A stretch of 64,000 nucleotides of DNA, from NCBI GenBank assembly GCA_035926095.1, contig JAVRQT010000003.1, positions 1,674,001 through 1,738,000 on the forward strand, in the 5' to 3' direction. Positions within the stretch are counted from its first letter, which is position 1. Every line of letters begins with the position of its first letter. The stretch is from Elasticomyces elasticus. Taxonomy: Eukaryota; Ascomycota; Dothideomycetes; Mycosphaerellales; Teratosphaeriaceae. The position numbers and the translations under genes were made by a program. Below the pieces are notes generated by a model. That model was not told the origin of the DNA and ran no database searches. It saw nothing but the letters and a program-made list of their open reading frames with translations. This document shows positions 31,343 to 42,049 of this stretch, one piece after another.

Positions 31343-31749
31343 TGATCAACAAAGCGTGGCCATGCTTGGTCCTGCAGGAGCGTGGAATAACGGGGCGAGA
31401 TAAGGCATGCTGTGGTCATGCGAGCTGTGCGCTGATCAGGTAGATGGAGCTTTGGTTGGGCTGCGGTCAAACGCCGTGTTGTATGGGCCTGGCATTGGAT
31501 ACTTTGTCGGTCCTGACGCCGCATAATGTGTTTGATGGTGCTCCAGGTGCATCACTTCTGAGGGCATTACCATAGGCTAGATCAGTGAAACATCTTGCTG
31601 TTGTCAAACACTCCACATTCGGCTCGAAAGCTAAATGCATCGTGACTCACGCACTTGACATCCACAATTCTCGCCGAGCTATAAGTTCAGTTCCTGCAGG
31701 CCACAAGAACATCTCCTGATCTGCACCAACATACCACAAGTCCGCGACC
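31343..31749. other. Spacer between family copies G and H
   Basis: 407 bases. GAGCTATAAGTTCAG about 75 bases before the ATG at 31750 is a possible TATA element. Nothing else seen. Confidence 0.4.
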
Positions 31750-32553
31750 ATGGCTCATCGACCCAATCTCGTCCAAGTCTTGATCGAAGATACCAAGCGT
31801 ATCACAGTCGTCTCACGTTCTGCCCTCCTAGAATATCAAAACCGCAGTCCAGCCACCACCTCTTCGCCAGGATTCCTGTCTCTACCCCAAGAACTGCGCG
31901 ACTTGATATACGACCTCGCACTATCAGGCGCGGGCCTTGACGACCGCCGTTGCCTCACACGGGAGGTCATCTGGGAAGCCCGCCCTGGTTCTCAGCCAGT
32001 GAACCTCGCGACCTTCAAAGCAGTCTACGACATCCTTCTGGGCGGCCGTAAAGGCGGCCTCGCGACCCGCTCGTTCAACCCCCACGATGCACTATTTGCG
32101 ACCATCGCCGAACTCCGTTGGCTGCTTGAAAACGCCAGTATACCGACCCTCGAGTCCATCCGCACCATCGTAGTCGATGTAGACCACTCCCTATCATCGG
32201 CCGCAGAGTACTTCGCCCTCAACGTCGACGCCAAATTGCCTAACCTCGACGCCGAGTACCTTGGCCACGGACACTTTTACAAGGGTGGGCGTATCTATCC
32301 CAGTCGCAAGGCAATGACCTATTATACATACGTGCCCCGTTCCATAGAGGTTCGACGGCCTCCAAGAAACCTCGCACAGCTCTCTTCAGATGAGAAGATA
32401 CGCGAGTGCATGGAGTACAGCGATAGACAGCTGGCAGCATTTATGGCACCAACGCTAGAAGCAAGGGCCTTACAAGACCTGGTAAAGCGATGGATGGCCA
32501 GGTTTCCGAAGTCCAAGTCTTGCGCTAATTGCACTGATGCATCGTCTTGCTGA
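31750..32553 (+). CDS. LPxELR-family protein H
   Basis: 267 aa, intronless. Block 1 is FLSLPQELRDLIYDLALSGAG, block 2 LATFKAVYDILLGGRKGGLATRSF, block 3 ALFATIAELRWLLENASIPTLESIRTIVV, then LPNLDAEYLGHGHFY. The C-terminus has a short Cys motif, CANCTDASSC, another case of a Cys-bearing tail in this family. It is the rightmost copy in the window. Function unknown. Confidence 0.72.
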   Translation: MAHRPNLVQVLIEDTKRITVVSRSALLEYQNRSPATTSSPGFLSLPQELRDLIYDLALSGAGLDDRRCLTREVIWEARPGSQPVNLATFKAVYDILLGGRKGGLATRSFNPHDALFATIAELRWLLENASIPTLESIRTIVVDVDHSLSSAAEYFALNVDAKLPNLDAEYLGHGHFYKGGRIYPSRKAMTYYTYVPRSIEVRRPPRNLAQLSSDEKIRECMEYSDRQLAAFMAPTLEARALQDLVKRWMARFPKSKSCANCTDASSC

Positions 32554-32999
32554 GGACTGCCGCTTCCGAAGCTAGGGTATGTTAAATAGCGTCTTCGGCA
32601 ATGTTCAGGGCCGTGCTGAGGGATAGAGGAGGTGTAAAACCATGTCAGCCATGTCCAAGAAGTATGATGTAAAGCTTTGAAGCACACTTACCGCAACCTC
32701 AGCTTTTCGCCAAGCAGCTCCCAAGTAGCGAACGTGTTCCGTATAACTGCAGACCATTGACGTCTCACCTTTCGTACTTCCCGGCGAAATTTACCTTAAC
32801 CAGATTTTAAAGAATACGCTCAACGAGAAAAAGCAACATGTACACCCTCCTGCCTCCAATTCAACGTAATGTACACCGCGATCCATCGCGCTACAAAAGC
32901 ACTGTCTTGGCTTTTAGCGCGGCCCTCGCATTTCATTCCGCTGCCATCACCACCACTGCTGTCCACATATTCTGCTCTTGCTCATGTTCAGACTTTCCT
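32554..32999. other. Convergent intergenic region
   Basis: 446 bases between the 3' ends of member H and the DUF3429 gene. No gene recognised. Confidence 0.45.
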
Positions 33000-34320
33000 C
33001 TACTCGTCATCCTCCTCTTCCTCCTCCTCATCCTCATCATCCCCACTACCAAGGAACTTCCTCCTCGCCTCCTCCTCCTCTTCCAAAGACTGGCTCTGGC
33101 TAGCCCGAAGAGCCCGGACGCGATCAGCAGGTGAAGGCAATGCTGCACATCAAACAAGTCAGCCATCCATTCATCCACCAGCTACCATTCATCTCCGCTC
33201 ATGCACTTACCATGTTCACCAATCTTATCCGCAATCTGGCCTCGTCCAATCAACGACACCACGATGGCCGATCCAACAATAAACGTCAGAACAAACCGGT
33301 ACACGGTATACCACGGCGGCGTCCAGCCACGCTTGCAAGCTCGCGCATCAGTGTAGTAGAGGAAGTTGAAGATGAGGAATTGGGAGATCAGTGCGTATTC
33401 GGCTGGGAGGAGGAGGGTGGGCCAGGCGGCTGCTGTGGAGACTATGCCGATCATGTAGCTGGAGTAGATGGCGTTAGTGGGATAAGGTTGGGTCATGGAG
33501 GTAGACGTACCGCGAGTAGCCTTGCATGCCGCCGTAGGCGGCCCATTCGAGACCCCAGTGGATTGCTCCGAGGAAGGAGATGATCTGTGTCACACATACA
33601 GCGTTAGCGCATTAAGCTCACCATAGTATCCGTGCGTTTCGGAGCTGACTTACAACTGCACCATAGCCGACCTGAATCGGCTCAATGACATGCAGTGCCA
33701 ACTCCGCCGTCTTGGCGTCCAGAAACAGTCCTCCTCCAGACTCATGCGCGTGGTGGATCTCGTACGCACAGTAGACCGTGCTGAGCGAAGTAGCGAGGTA
33801 AGGCAGCACACCAGCCATGCCGACATAGTAAGCTTGCCTCGGGACGTCTTCAAGGGAGAAGGTGTCGCGGATGGTTTGCTGCAAAACAACATCATCAGTA
33901 CACAACCCAATTATCCGTGGTTCTGCTACGCACGAAATCCCCTCTGATACCAGCCATCATATCAGTGTCCTCCTCCTCCACCTTCGCGGCCTTCGCCCTC
34001 GCGTCCCCAGCCTCATCCGCCGTCTCGGCCATGATGGGACGCGCACTAGACGTCGCTGACACCAATTCCGGGTGGGCTTCTAATTTCTGGTTCGCGATCG
34101 AGGATTCCTCCTTCTCGTTGATCTCGTTGACATTCTTGCGGTCTGAACTCGCCCATCGCGCTAACGCGAGTGTTTTCGGGGCGAATGGTCTGGTAGGGGT
34201 GAGCAGACGGGAGCGCGTGAGTGCTTGCGTGCAGAGTTGGCTGCGGCGGAGAGGTCCGGAGGTGAAGGTTGGGGTGGTGCGGAGGGAGCGGAGGAGGTTG
34301 CGAGAGGCGAGGGAGGCCAT
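33000..34320 (-). CDS. DUF3429/TMEM69-like mitochondrial inner-membrane protein
   Basis: Five exons, 33934-34320, 33654-33878, 33511-33584, 33211-33458 and 33000-33142, joined in phase to 358 aa. Introns are 55, 69, 52 and 68 nt with GTGCGT, GTAAGT, GTACGT and GTAAGT donors. The first 60 residues are Arg/Ser/Leu-rich without acidic residues (MASLASRNLLRSLRTTPTF), a mitochondrial presequence. The conserved DUF3429 core follows: DTFSLEDVPRQAYYVGMAGVLPYLATSL, IISFLGAIHWGLEWAAYGG, a WPTLLLPAEYALISQFLIFNFLYYTDAR helix pair and PPWYTVYRFVLTFIVG. About five membrane helices are predicted by eye. The C-terminus is a Glu/Asp tract (EDEEEEEEDDE). The molecular function of the family is poorly known. 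Confidence 0.87.
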
Positions 34321-35310
34321 TGTTGCTTTTGCCCTGAAAGGTGCCTGGAGTGGAGAGTTGTGCTGTGGTCGAAGCGTGGTACTTCGAGGTGAGGTTGAAA
34401 CGGGAGAGCTCTGAGCTCTTCCCATTGGCCTTGGCGCTCGGCATGATCCGGAAGAAGCAATAGCAGACTTCACGTCCACCAGTCTCCAGACATCTGCAAC
34501 AATCCGCGCTATTACGGGCAAAACTGGTTCCCACAGATGGTGTACTTGAGTATAGCGAGGTGCTTGATGCGTTTGTACCCAAGCTTCCAGCCTCGAGATC
34601 TGATGGGACCTGTTCACAGCGAAGCAAGTCTGATAACGAGATTGCGTTGGTGGCTAGAAACCATACCGGCATCATCAAGCCTTCGTATGGACGGTGCGTC
34701 CGAGGTCCTGTCAGCACTCTGATAAAGGCCTGTCCCGATAATGTCTGTCCAACAGCACGGCGTAGCCACAATGGCGTCCCTTTCGAACCTCCCGCCACCC
34801 CGTAGAGACGAGCAGGTAGACCACCACCCTAGGCCACACGAGATTGTAATAGCACCATTGTACTCGTATCGACGATATTCATGCCAGCGCCACGTCCTCG
34901 AAAGAAAACGATAAGTACGATTGACCCCAACCTCACTCCATCCACGTGCGCCTCACTTCTCCCACACATGCCCTTCACTTCCGCTCAGCCCGCAGCATTT
35001 GGCATGTGCTCTGTCAGCAAGGCCTCAAGCTAGGAGTATAAGTATCTCTCCCCCCAGCCCAGTTTCTGACAATCCACACCGACACAACATCAACCACTCC
35101 AGCTCCAACTCCAACACCAATCGACATTGAACCACAACACACCTTCTTCCTCTTGCCTATTGGCTTGAACAACATCATCAGATACCAGGGCGCTTTGTTC
35201 CTGGTCATCAACACCGACACAACATCAACCACTTCAGCTCCAACTCCAACACCAATTGACATTGAACGACAACACTTCATCAACATCATCTACTACCAAG
35301 GTCATCCAAG
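34321..35310. other. Divergent promoter region between DUF3429 gene and secreted-protein gene
   Basis: 990 bases. GGAGTATAAGTATC near 35032 is a possible TATA element for the plus-strand gene. The right third is a CA-rich leader carrying a duplicated segment (separate entry). No ORF of note. Confidence 0.5.
35077..35278 (+). repeat. Duplicated leader segment before the secreted-protein gene
   Basis: 35077-35144 and 35211-35278 both read ACACCGACACAACATCAACC and continue with CAGCTCCAACTCCAACACCAAT, GACATTGAAC and ACAACAC, differing at only a few sites. Offset is 134 bases. It lies in the likely 5' UTR, 33 bases before the ATG. Confidence 0.85.
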
Positions 35311-36741
35311 ATGGCCATCAAGAACCGCCCGCCCGGGTTGCGTTACATCCTTCTACTCTTGCTCTTCATCTTCGGTACCCAGGTCTACTCTCAGGAATTC
35401 TCGCAGGACCTCGGCGGCTATGATGGCCAGGCCGTGAACGGATCTCATCTGTAAGTCATTGGTCGATCCTCTCACAGGGTGACTTGGGTGCATGAGATAC
35501 TGACCTAGATCAGGGACACGGTTCATGAGTTCGCCAAGCGTCAGGATAACTTGATTCCGGACGCTGGCAGCTGCTGCAATCCACCGGACATCGCTTCCTT
35601 CTGGAAAACCTTCCAGAAGCGCGATGGCCAGAAGATCTTACCGCGCCTCAACGACGACGCTGTCGTAGCGGCCACCGAAAACGGACGCGTGAGGCGGGCT
35701 AAGCTTGTGTGCAACCGGCACGATCCTAGCCCGTTCACAGCCAACACCGCACCATACGACAACGGCTGGATAGCGAGATTCAACCAAGGAAATAGGGAGA
35801 GGGACCCAGCAATAGCGCCCGAAAGGGCTAAAGGCCTTGACGCAGTTGCCCAGCCAATCCTTGCCGCCGGCATAGAAGGGAACCCGCCGGTCCCGATTGC
35901 AACTGTTCCCTCGGCTATGGCATACTACGAATGGGTGCACTCGCGACCGGATTGGTTTTACACCAATTTCATCTATGGCAATATACCTTCGGGTATACTT
36001 TCGGTCTTCGGGCCAACAGGTGCGATATACGCAAATTTCATGAACCCTAAGGCTGGCTTGATCCTCTGCGTGAACAACTACGGACCAGCCTGGAAGATCA
36101 AGCAAGCTGCAGCGAAAGTTCCGCCACAAGTTATCGGACCCGCGCCGCCATTGAAACAGCTCTCGGACATACTGTTCTTTCAATGGAAGATGGCGTGTGC
36201 AAAGCACCCAGATGGGAACAACGTAGTGTCCTCGCCCCTCACGTAAGTGAAGTGATGGCTTTCTGCTTCACCCGATGCATTCCCTCACATTTCGATACAT
36301 TGCTGACTTTTGTATCTGTGCTTTACAGCAGACTCAAGTACATCTTCCAACGCGGAATTGCGGACGCGGAAACCATTGCTGTCGTCGATGCCATCACGTC
36401 GCTCCCTGGCGTAAGCAGCCCCATCGTGTCCTTGCCGCTTACTATACTGACATGTGTAACAGCAAAACATCATTGCATGGCCTGGCCGGTACTACAGCTT
36501 CACGATTGATAACGAGCCTACGGCTCTGAAGAAGGCCATCGCGCATGCACTACTTGGGACGCCGCAGGGAGCTTCCGTAGCCTTCATGCTGCTACAACAC
36601 GCGGATGATCTCGGACTAAAGGTGCCTAGGGGCGTGAAGCTCTTTGGTACCCCCACAGATCGGAACATGATCTTCTACCTCGAGGACATGACCGCTGCCT
36701 CCTCTGACGGATGGGAAGGGGTAGTACCCGCAAATGGTTGA
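35311..36741 (+). CDS. Secreted protein of unknown function, 409 aa
   Basis: Four exons, 35311-35450, 35514-36242, 36329-36410 and 36463-36741. Introns are 63, 86 and 52 nt with GTAAGT/GTAAGC donors. The second acceptor is a tandem CAGCAG, so one residue may be optional. The N-terminus MAIKNRPPGLRYILLLLLFIFGTQVYS is a signal peptide, then HEFAKR resembles a Kex2-type Lys-Arg processing site. The mature part has conserved-looking stretches (YYEWVHSRPDWFYTNFIYGNIPSG, GKAGLILCVNNYGPAWKIK-like, IIAWPGRYYSFTI, FGTPTDRNMIFYLEDM) and few Cys (a CC pair plus three). I do not recognise the family. An extracellular enzyme or a Dothideomycete-specific secreted protein are both possible. Confidence 0.75.
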
Positions 36742-36979
36742 GCCAAGATGCGATACTCCACCACACGACTTCATTACTACGACAAATGGCTCGAAAACAA
36801 CTTGCAAGCCATAGCTTAGCCAAGGGATGAGCATGATTTTTTCGATCGGACCAACAACTTTGTGAGAGTGGCAAGAGTGGCAACAAGGTCTTGGGAATCA
36901 ATTGCGATGTTATCAATGGCCGTTATGCCTTGGCTGAGTGGCGAGCCGGGGCGGAAATCACGGTAGTTTTGACAGTGTT

Positions 36980-38060
36980 CATAGCCACGACACGATACTC
37001 ATGCAAAAGCACTCTCAATCTGACCGTTCTGACGCGTGCGTGTTGATGCACCATCTCCAATTAGAAGCATCGTAGATAGCCTCAGGTCGCCGGCTACGTG
37101 AGCTCTTACGTATGCGGCGTGGTGGAGATGTAGTCGCGTTCCCAATTTTCCATCTCCGATTAGAAGCATCGCAGATAGCCTCAGGTCGCCGACTACGTGA
37201 CCTCTTACGTATTTGGCGTGGTGGAGATGTAGTCGTGTTCCCAATTTTGCTTGCATTTATTGCTTACATTACGCTGCAGTGAAAACACTAAGCCCAAGTG
37301 GCGATTCTGGGAGAGTAAGAACGGTATTAGTCGACATCTCCGCGATGCCAAATGATGCTCGTGCTCGTATACTATGTTCCGTGAGGCTTAGAGCGGTTGC
37401 TAGTTCAGGAGATCTCTGGACAGCGTTTATAGCCACGACACAATAAGCATGCAAAAGCCGTCTCACTTTGACCGTTCTGACGCTTGCGTGGCTTGAAGTG
37501 TTGCCAGTCTTCCTTGCCTTCATTGCTCACATTGCATTGCAGTGAAAGCACTAAGCGCATCTGGCAGGCCTGGGAGCGCAGAAATGGTATTGGTCGACAT
37601 CTCCGCGATGCCAAATGATACTGGTGCTCGTGTACTCTATGTCGTGAGGCTTAGAGCGGTTGCTGGTCTAGGAGGTATACACCTTTCGATAGCGTTCATA
37701 GCTACGATACGATACTTGTACAAAAGCAATCTGGAGCTACCTATACGTAAGTTGAAGTTCATAAATCCTTGCTCGCTTCTATTGCTTCTATTACCTTACA
37801 CTGCATTGGAAGCACTAAGCGCATCTAGCGACCCCAGGAGGGCAAGAGTGTTACCGCATGTTGCAGCTTGCTATGTGTGTAACTAGTCATGTTGGTCAAC
37901 ATCTCCGCGATGCCAATTGATGTTCGTGCTCGTGTACTCTGATTCGTGCGGTTTAGGGCGGTTCCCAGTCTAGGAGATACCAACCACGATACTTACGGGG
38001 ATGTTCGTAGCCACGACACCATACTCATGCAAAAGCAATCTCAACCTGACGCATGGTGAC
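36980..38060 (+). repeat. Satellite array 1, about 250-300 bp unit, four copies
   Basis: The word ATAGCCACGACAC (or close variants) followed by ATACTCATGCAAAAGC recurs near 36980, 37428, 37697 and 38004. ACATCTCCGCGATGCCAA recurs near 37337, 37597 and 37898. Spacing is 250-305 bases once the inserted 99-bp units are removed. Copies are diverged. Short ORFs inside it repeat the same peptide pieces and are not genes. Confidence 0.85.
37051..37248 (+). repeat. Two 99-bp tandem units nested in satellite array 1
   Basis: 37051-37149 and 37150-37248 are adjacent, nearly identical units beginning CCATCTCC and ending CCCAATTTT. They account for the extra length of the first array 1 copy. Confidence 0.92.
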
Positions 38061-38156
38061 TTGAGAAGTGTGCACACTCTTGCTTGCTTTCATGACTGAC
38101 ATTACCCTGCAATTGGGCATATGTGTTGTTTCGCTTGTATCTCGACTCTGCCAATT

Positions 38157-38390
38157 CGTCCTCGTGCTCGTACCGCGGTGCTTGTTGACATGAGAATAAT
38201 TAACAAACCATAGAGACCACGGATTTCCGTGTTCGACTTACTAACATCCCGACAGTGCCAAATGGTCCTCGTGCTCGTGCCGTAGTGCTCGTTAATATGG
38301 AAGTAAGTAACAAATTATAGAGAAGGCGGATTTCCTCGTTCGATTTATTAACATCCCGACAATACTGAATCGTCCTCGTGCTTGTGCCGT
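38157..38390 (+). repeat. Satellite array 2, 107-bp unit
   Basis: The word GTCCTCGTGCTCGT (or CTTGT) recurs at about 38157, 38264 and 38371, exactly 107 bases apart. Between them ATTAACAAAxxATAGAGA, CGGATTTCC and TTAACATCCCGACA are shared. Two full units and a start of a third. Confidence 0.85.
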
Positions 38391-40595
38391 TTCGTTAGTT
38401 GTACTAGGAAAAGGCCTTATTAGACGAAGAGGCTCGCAGCGTACTCGCATCCCGCCGCCGTCATCTCGTTCTCACGCTGCTTGCCAGTCCTGTCAATAGT
38501 CAGTCAGTCATTCAATTGTTGTTGTCGTCGGCTTGACTAACTGCTTACCGCTACTGCTATACTATGACTAACTGCCAGCGCTGCTGCCGCAGCGGTAACT
38601 AACTGACTGCCAAGCCTGCTGTCGGCGGAGCGGTGACTAACTGACTGAGGGGGGGGGGGGGGTCTATTACAGACCTGACTGACTGCCTAATCGTCGATTA
38701 TTACTAGCTGCGCTGCTACTGCTACTGCTGCTGCTGCTGCTGCCTTCGCCGCCGCTATTATCTAAGCTCGCTCTTTAGCCAATAGTCTATCAAGCCGCTG
38801 CTAGCAAGCACCGCCATCAACTAGTCCATTACGCAGCCAGCTCTTCACGCACTAATCTGCCTCAATTATATTAGGCAGTAGGCTATGCCGCTCTACCGTA
38901 ATTAGCTTCTTAGCTTAACTAAAAGCACGCTCGCACTCTAAGCTTATACTAGGTATCGAGAAGAGGTTATAAGCTAGCGTTGCTAACGTTAGCTAATGCG
39001 CCTCGCCAATATTAATCTACTACTGCAGCGGCTTATCTACGTACGCTATCGATAGTGTAATGTCCGCCTTCATGAAGTTATTAAGCTCTACCGCATGCGC
39101 TATCTCTTACTGTTTAGTCGCCGCTAGAGGTGTAGTATAGGAGCTAAATGCAGCCGTATAGTCTTCATCTTCGGAGTTATCGGCGACGCGTTGTAAGGTC
39201 CTTTCACGCGTACTTAGCTTAGGCGCTAGCTTTAGCGATTGCGGTAGAGGTGTGTTATAGAGGTGCTACTACTAGAGGTCTTTAGTTGCCTTCTTTGCGT
39301 TAGTAACGTTACCCTTGCCGCCTTTCTCCTTAAGCTACTACTTCTCAAACTATATAAACCTCTTACTAGGGTACAGTGCTATTGCGGCGCGGTATAGGCG
39401 ACTGTAGTCGGTCTAGTCGTAATACTCCTACATCTTAGTAAATCTAAGGTCTATATAAGTCGCGTAATAATCACTAAATAGCGTGTAGTTAGCTTCCACC
39501 TCGTCGGAGGCCTTCTTTAGCTTAATAAATAAGTAGTTAAAGGTAGGCAGCACCTCCTATAACGCGCCGTATACGCTATTGCCGACGTAGCCTTTAACGC
39601 GCTTAGTGACAGTGTGAAACGGCTTCAATAACTCCTTAAAGTGCCGCAGCTCCTCCTAATCTATCTTCTCTAGCTCGTTAGCCTTAAGGTCGTAAGTCTT
39701 ATCCTTGCCCTTAGTCTATCGAGCTACGTATAGCGTAATAGCATCTTAGAGCTTTAAAGCGTATTGAATTATCGTAAATACGCTGTTCTATCGTATGCCG
39801 GTATTACGCTTCAGCTTTAGTATAACGCTAAAGGCCTTAAGCTCATTAGTAATCTCTTACTAGATCGCGTTAAAGACTAGTATACGATTGCCGAAGTAGC
39901 TAAGGTATACGATAATGTTGTACAGTTTGCTAATAGCTCCTTAACTACGCTAAAGAGCGAACTTAACCGTATTACTCGCTGCTACTAGCTCTTTCTAAAA
40001 CTTAGTAAGGCTAGTACTAAAGAGGAGCGCCTTAACGACGAGGTTAACGACGTAGCTAAAGCAGCGAAGGCGCTGCTCTAACACGTTAATCGGATAGATC
40101 TTTACGAGTGCTATAAGGGCGGTGTCGTTATTGTTAGCGTTATCTATCTAAAAAGCACCGAGCTTGTTGCTAATCTCGTAGTAGTTAATTACTTGCTTTA
40201 GCGCTAGCGCAATATCGTCCTCGCCAACGCCGCTAGTAAGTAGTAGTAGAGCAAGCAGCGCACACTAAAGAACTTGCTTTTTATTAATCTAGTAAGCTAC
40301 TATACCTAGGAGGTGTAGCTTATTTAGTGCGCTCCAGCCGTCGAACGAGAGGTTGATCTAGCTACGTGCTAATTGTAGGCTCGCTTTAACGTCGATACGA
40401 CGGTCGCTATAGGCGGTCATTATCTACTCGCGTACCGTGTTACGCGTCGGTAGTAGTGGCTCAATATTAGGACCTACGTAAAGCAGCAAGTCTCTAAACT
40501 TATTAGTGCTAACGCTTATAAAGCTGAGATCTAGCTACACTACGTAGTTAACTAGCTTAGTCTAGAAGCGCTTAGCGTAAAGCGGTATACGCGTG

Positions 40596-41028
40596 TGTTG
40601 CGACCCGACAAAGTCGTGTTACGTGTTAGGACTCGGTTGGACTTAGAGATAAGGGTCAAGGCACGGTTAGTACGTTAGTATAGGGTGATACTTCTCTAGT
40701 TACTAATAAGCAGCTCTACTAGAATCGTCCTAGGTATACGAAGACCTTTTAGTTAGATTGCAACATAAGTTGAACACGAACACCTATGTACGAAAGCTAT
40801 TATAATATATACAAAGGAGATTCGTGTCTCTATTCGACCGTTCGACTAAGTCGCTAGTCGTCTAGTCGGTTCGACCGTTCGACTACTCGACTAGTCGGTT
40901 GGTCGACTAGTCGGTTCGACTACAGTCAAGGGTAGCGCGGTCGAACACGTGACTGCCCCACAGTCTTAATTGGTTGTCGCAGTGTCTTTTCACTACTAAC
41001 TATAATTATCAAACCTATGTCCGTAACA
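40596..41028. mobile_element. Solo LTR inserted in the hAT relic, 5-bp target duplication
   Basis: A 433-bp sequence starting TGTTGCG and ending CGTAACA (inverted TGTTRCG ends, TG...CA), flanked on both sides by GCGTG (40591-40595 and 41029-41033). That is the signature of an LTR retrotransposon insertion reduced to one LTR. Inside are a TATA-like CTATTATAATATATACAAAGG at about 40796 and a run of CGACTAGTCG palindromes (about 40850-40920). Unlike the surrounding relic it keeps CpA and TpG: in 40921-40980 I count 5 CpA and 4 TpG against 3 TpA. Either Ty1/copia or Ty3-type is possible. Confidence 0.9.
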
Positions 41029-41851
41029 GCGTGCTACGCTACGGCGTAAAGAACTTAGTAATCGCTACGCTCGTTAGCACGCTCGATATCTCGCCTTTGC
41101 TGTTAATAAGGTGCGTAACGCGTAAATAACTAACTACTAAGTTCGTACTAATGCAATTAAGCGGTCTCTACTCGGTGCGATTGTTGTAGTAGTGCTTGTA
41201 TAACTAGAACCTACCTTTGTACGTGCTATTATTCTATAGCTCTTCAACCTTAGCGCCGTGCTTAAAGATCTACGAGATCCAGCTCTTACCGATGTTGCGT
41301 TTAGTACGAAAGCGAAGCTAATAGCGGCTAAAGGCGCTAAATTAGTCCTAATTAACCTCGAAATCGACACGGTCTTAGGTACGTATCTAGTTGTTCTTTA
41401 GAGTAGGCGTTACTTCTTCTACTAGCGTGTCTAGTGCGTTCTACGACGCGTTAGGCGTGTAGTCTACGGTGTTTAGTGTTAGAGTGTTTAGCGTTGTTAT
41501 AGTAAGAGTAGTCTAAGTTTAAGCACACGTTTTAACGCCTTTAACGCACTTGTTTATACGTAACGAGTTGGCAGATGTCGAGGAACCTCTCTTCTAAGCC
41601 TTAGGCTCATTTAGTATAATACGATAGTAATAATGTTAGTAGTATAATAAATTTATAAAGATTTAGTTGTTCTTATTAAGCTAAAGGAGCTTATAGCGGC
41701 AGTACCCGCTATAGCTAGCGGTATAGTTCGGAGAAGACAATTGCTAAAACCGGCGCGGCCGAGACTCGGATTTCGCTCAATATAGCTAGTAGCCGCGCTT
41801 CCGCCTCCGCAATTGCAATGCGCTCCAATCAAACAGGCTGAATCGAGTTTA

Positions 41852-41867
41852 CCTAAACCCTAACCCT
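41852..41867 (+). repeat. Telomere-like CCTAAACCCTAACCCT motif
   Basis: About two and a half imperfect CCCTAA units, the fungal telomeric repeat, lie internally near the right end of the hAT relic. It is too short to be a true internal telomere array and may be chance or a healed-break scar. Confidence 0.5.
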
Positions 41868-42049
41868 ATACCAAACCTCACAACACAACAACCAACACAA
41901 CAACTTAGTCAGTTAGTTAAATAGTAGCTATCTAAGGCCTCTAACTAACTAATAGACAGTAGGAGCAACACCATGACTGACTGACTGCTAAGCTCAGTTA
42001 GTCAGTTAGGTATTAGACCAATATGAATGACTGTTGACACGACTGCTGC

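Larger units (their letters stand above)
38491..42039 (-). mobile_element. RIP-degraded hAT-family DNA transposon
   Basis: About 3.5 kb with no usable ORF. On the minus strand the hAT C-terminal dimerisation domain is still readable at about 39060-38820: PLQ followed by two TAG codons where Trp-Trp is expected, INIGEAH, LATLAYNLFSIPSISLECER and KKLITVERHSLLPNIIEAD. Stop codons sit at places expected to be Trp or Gln, the outcome of CpA-to-TpA change. In one line (39841-39900) I count 9 TpA against 1 CpA and 1 TpG, while CpG stays common. A 77-codon open piece (41370-41137) and a SWI-type stretch around 41280 mark the N-terminal half. Candidate inverted ends are TGTCAATAGTCAGTCA at 38491 and its near match (14/16) in reverse at 42039. 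GACTAACTGAC-type words cluster just inside both ends. No clean 8-bp target duplication is seen. Confidence 0.82.

Noticed and set aside
32838..33282. Plus-strand Ser/Pro-rich ORFs
   Set aside because: Antisense to the acidic C-terminal exon of the DUF3429 gene, which explains the Ser run.
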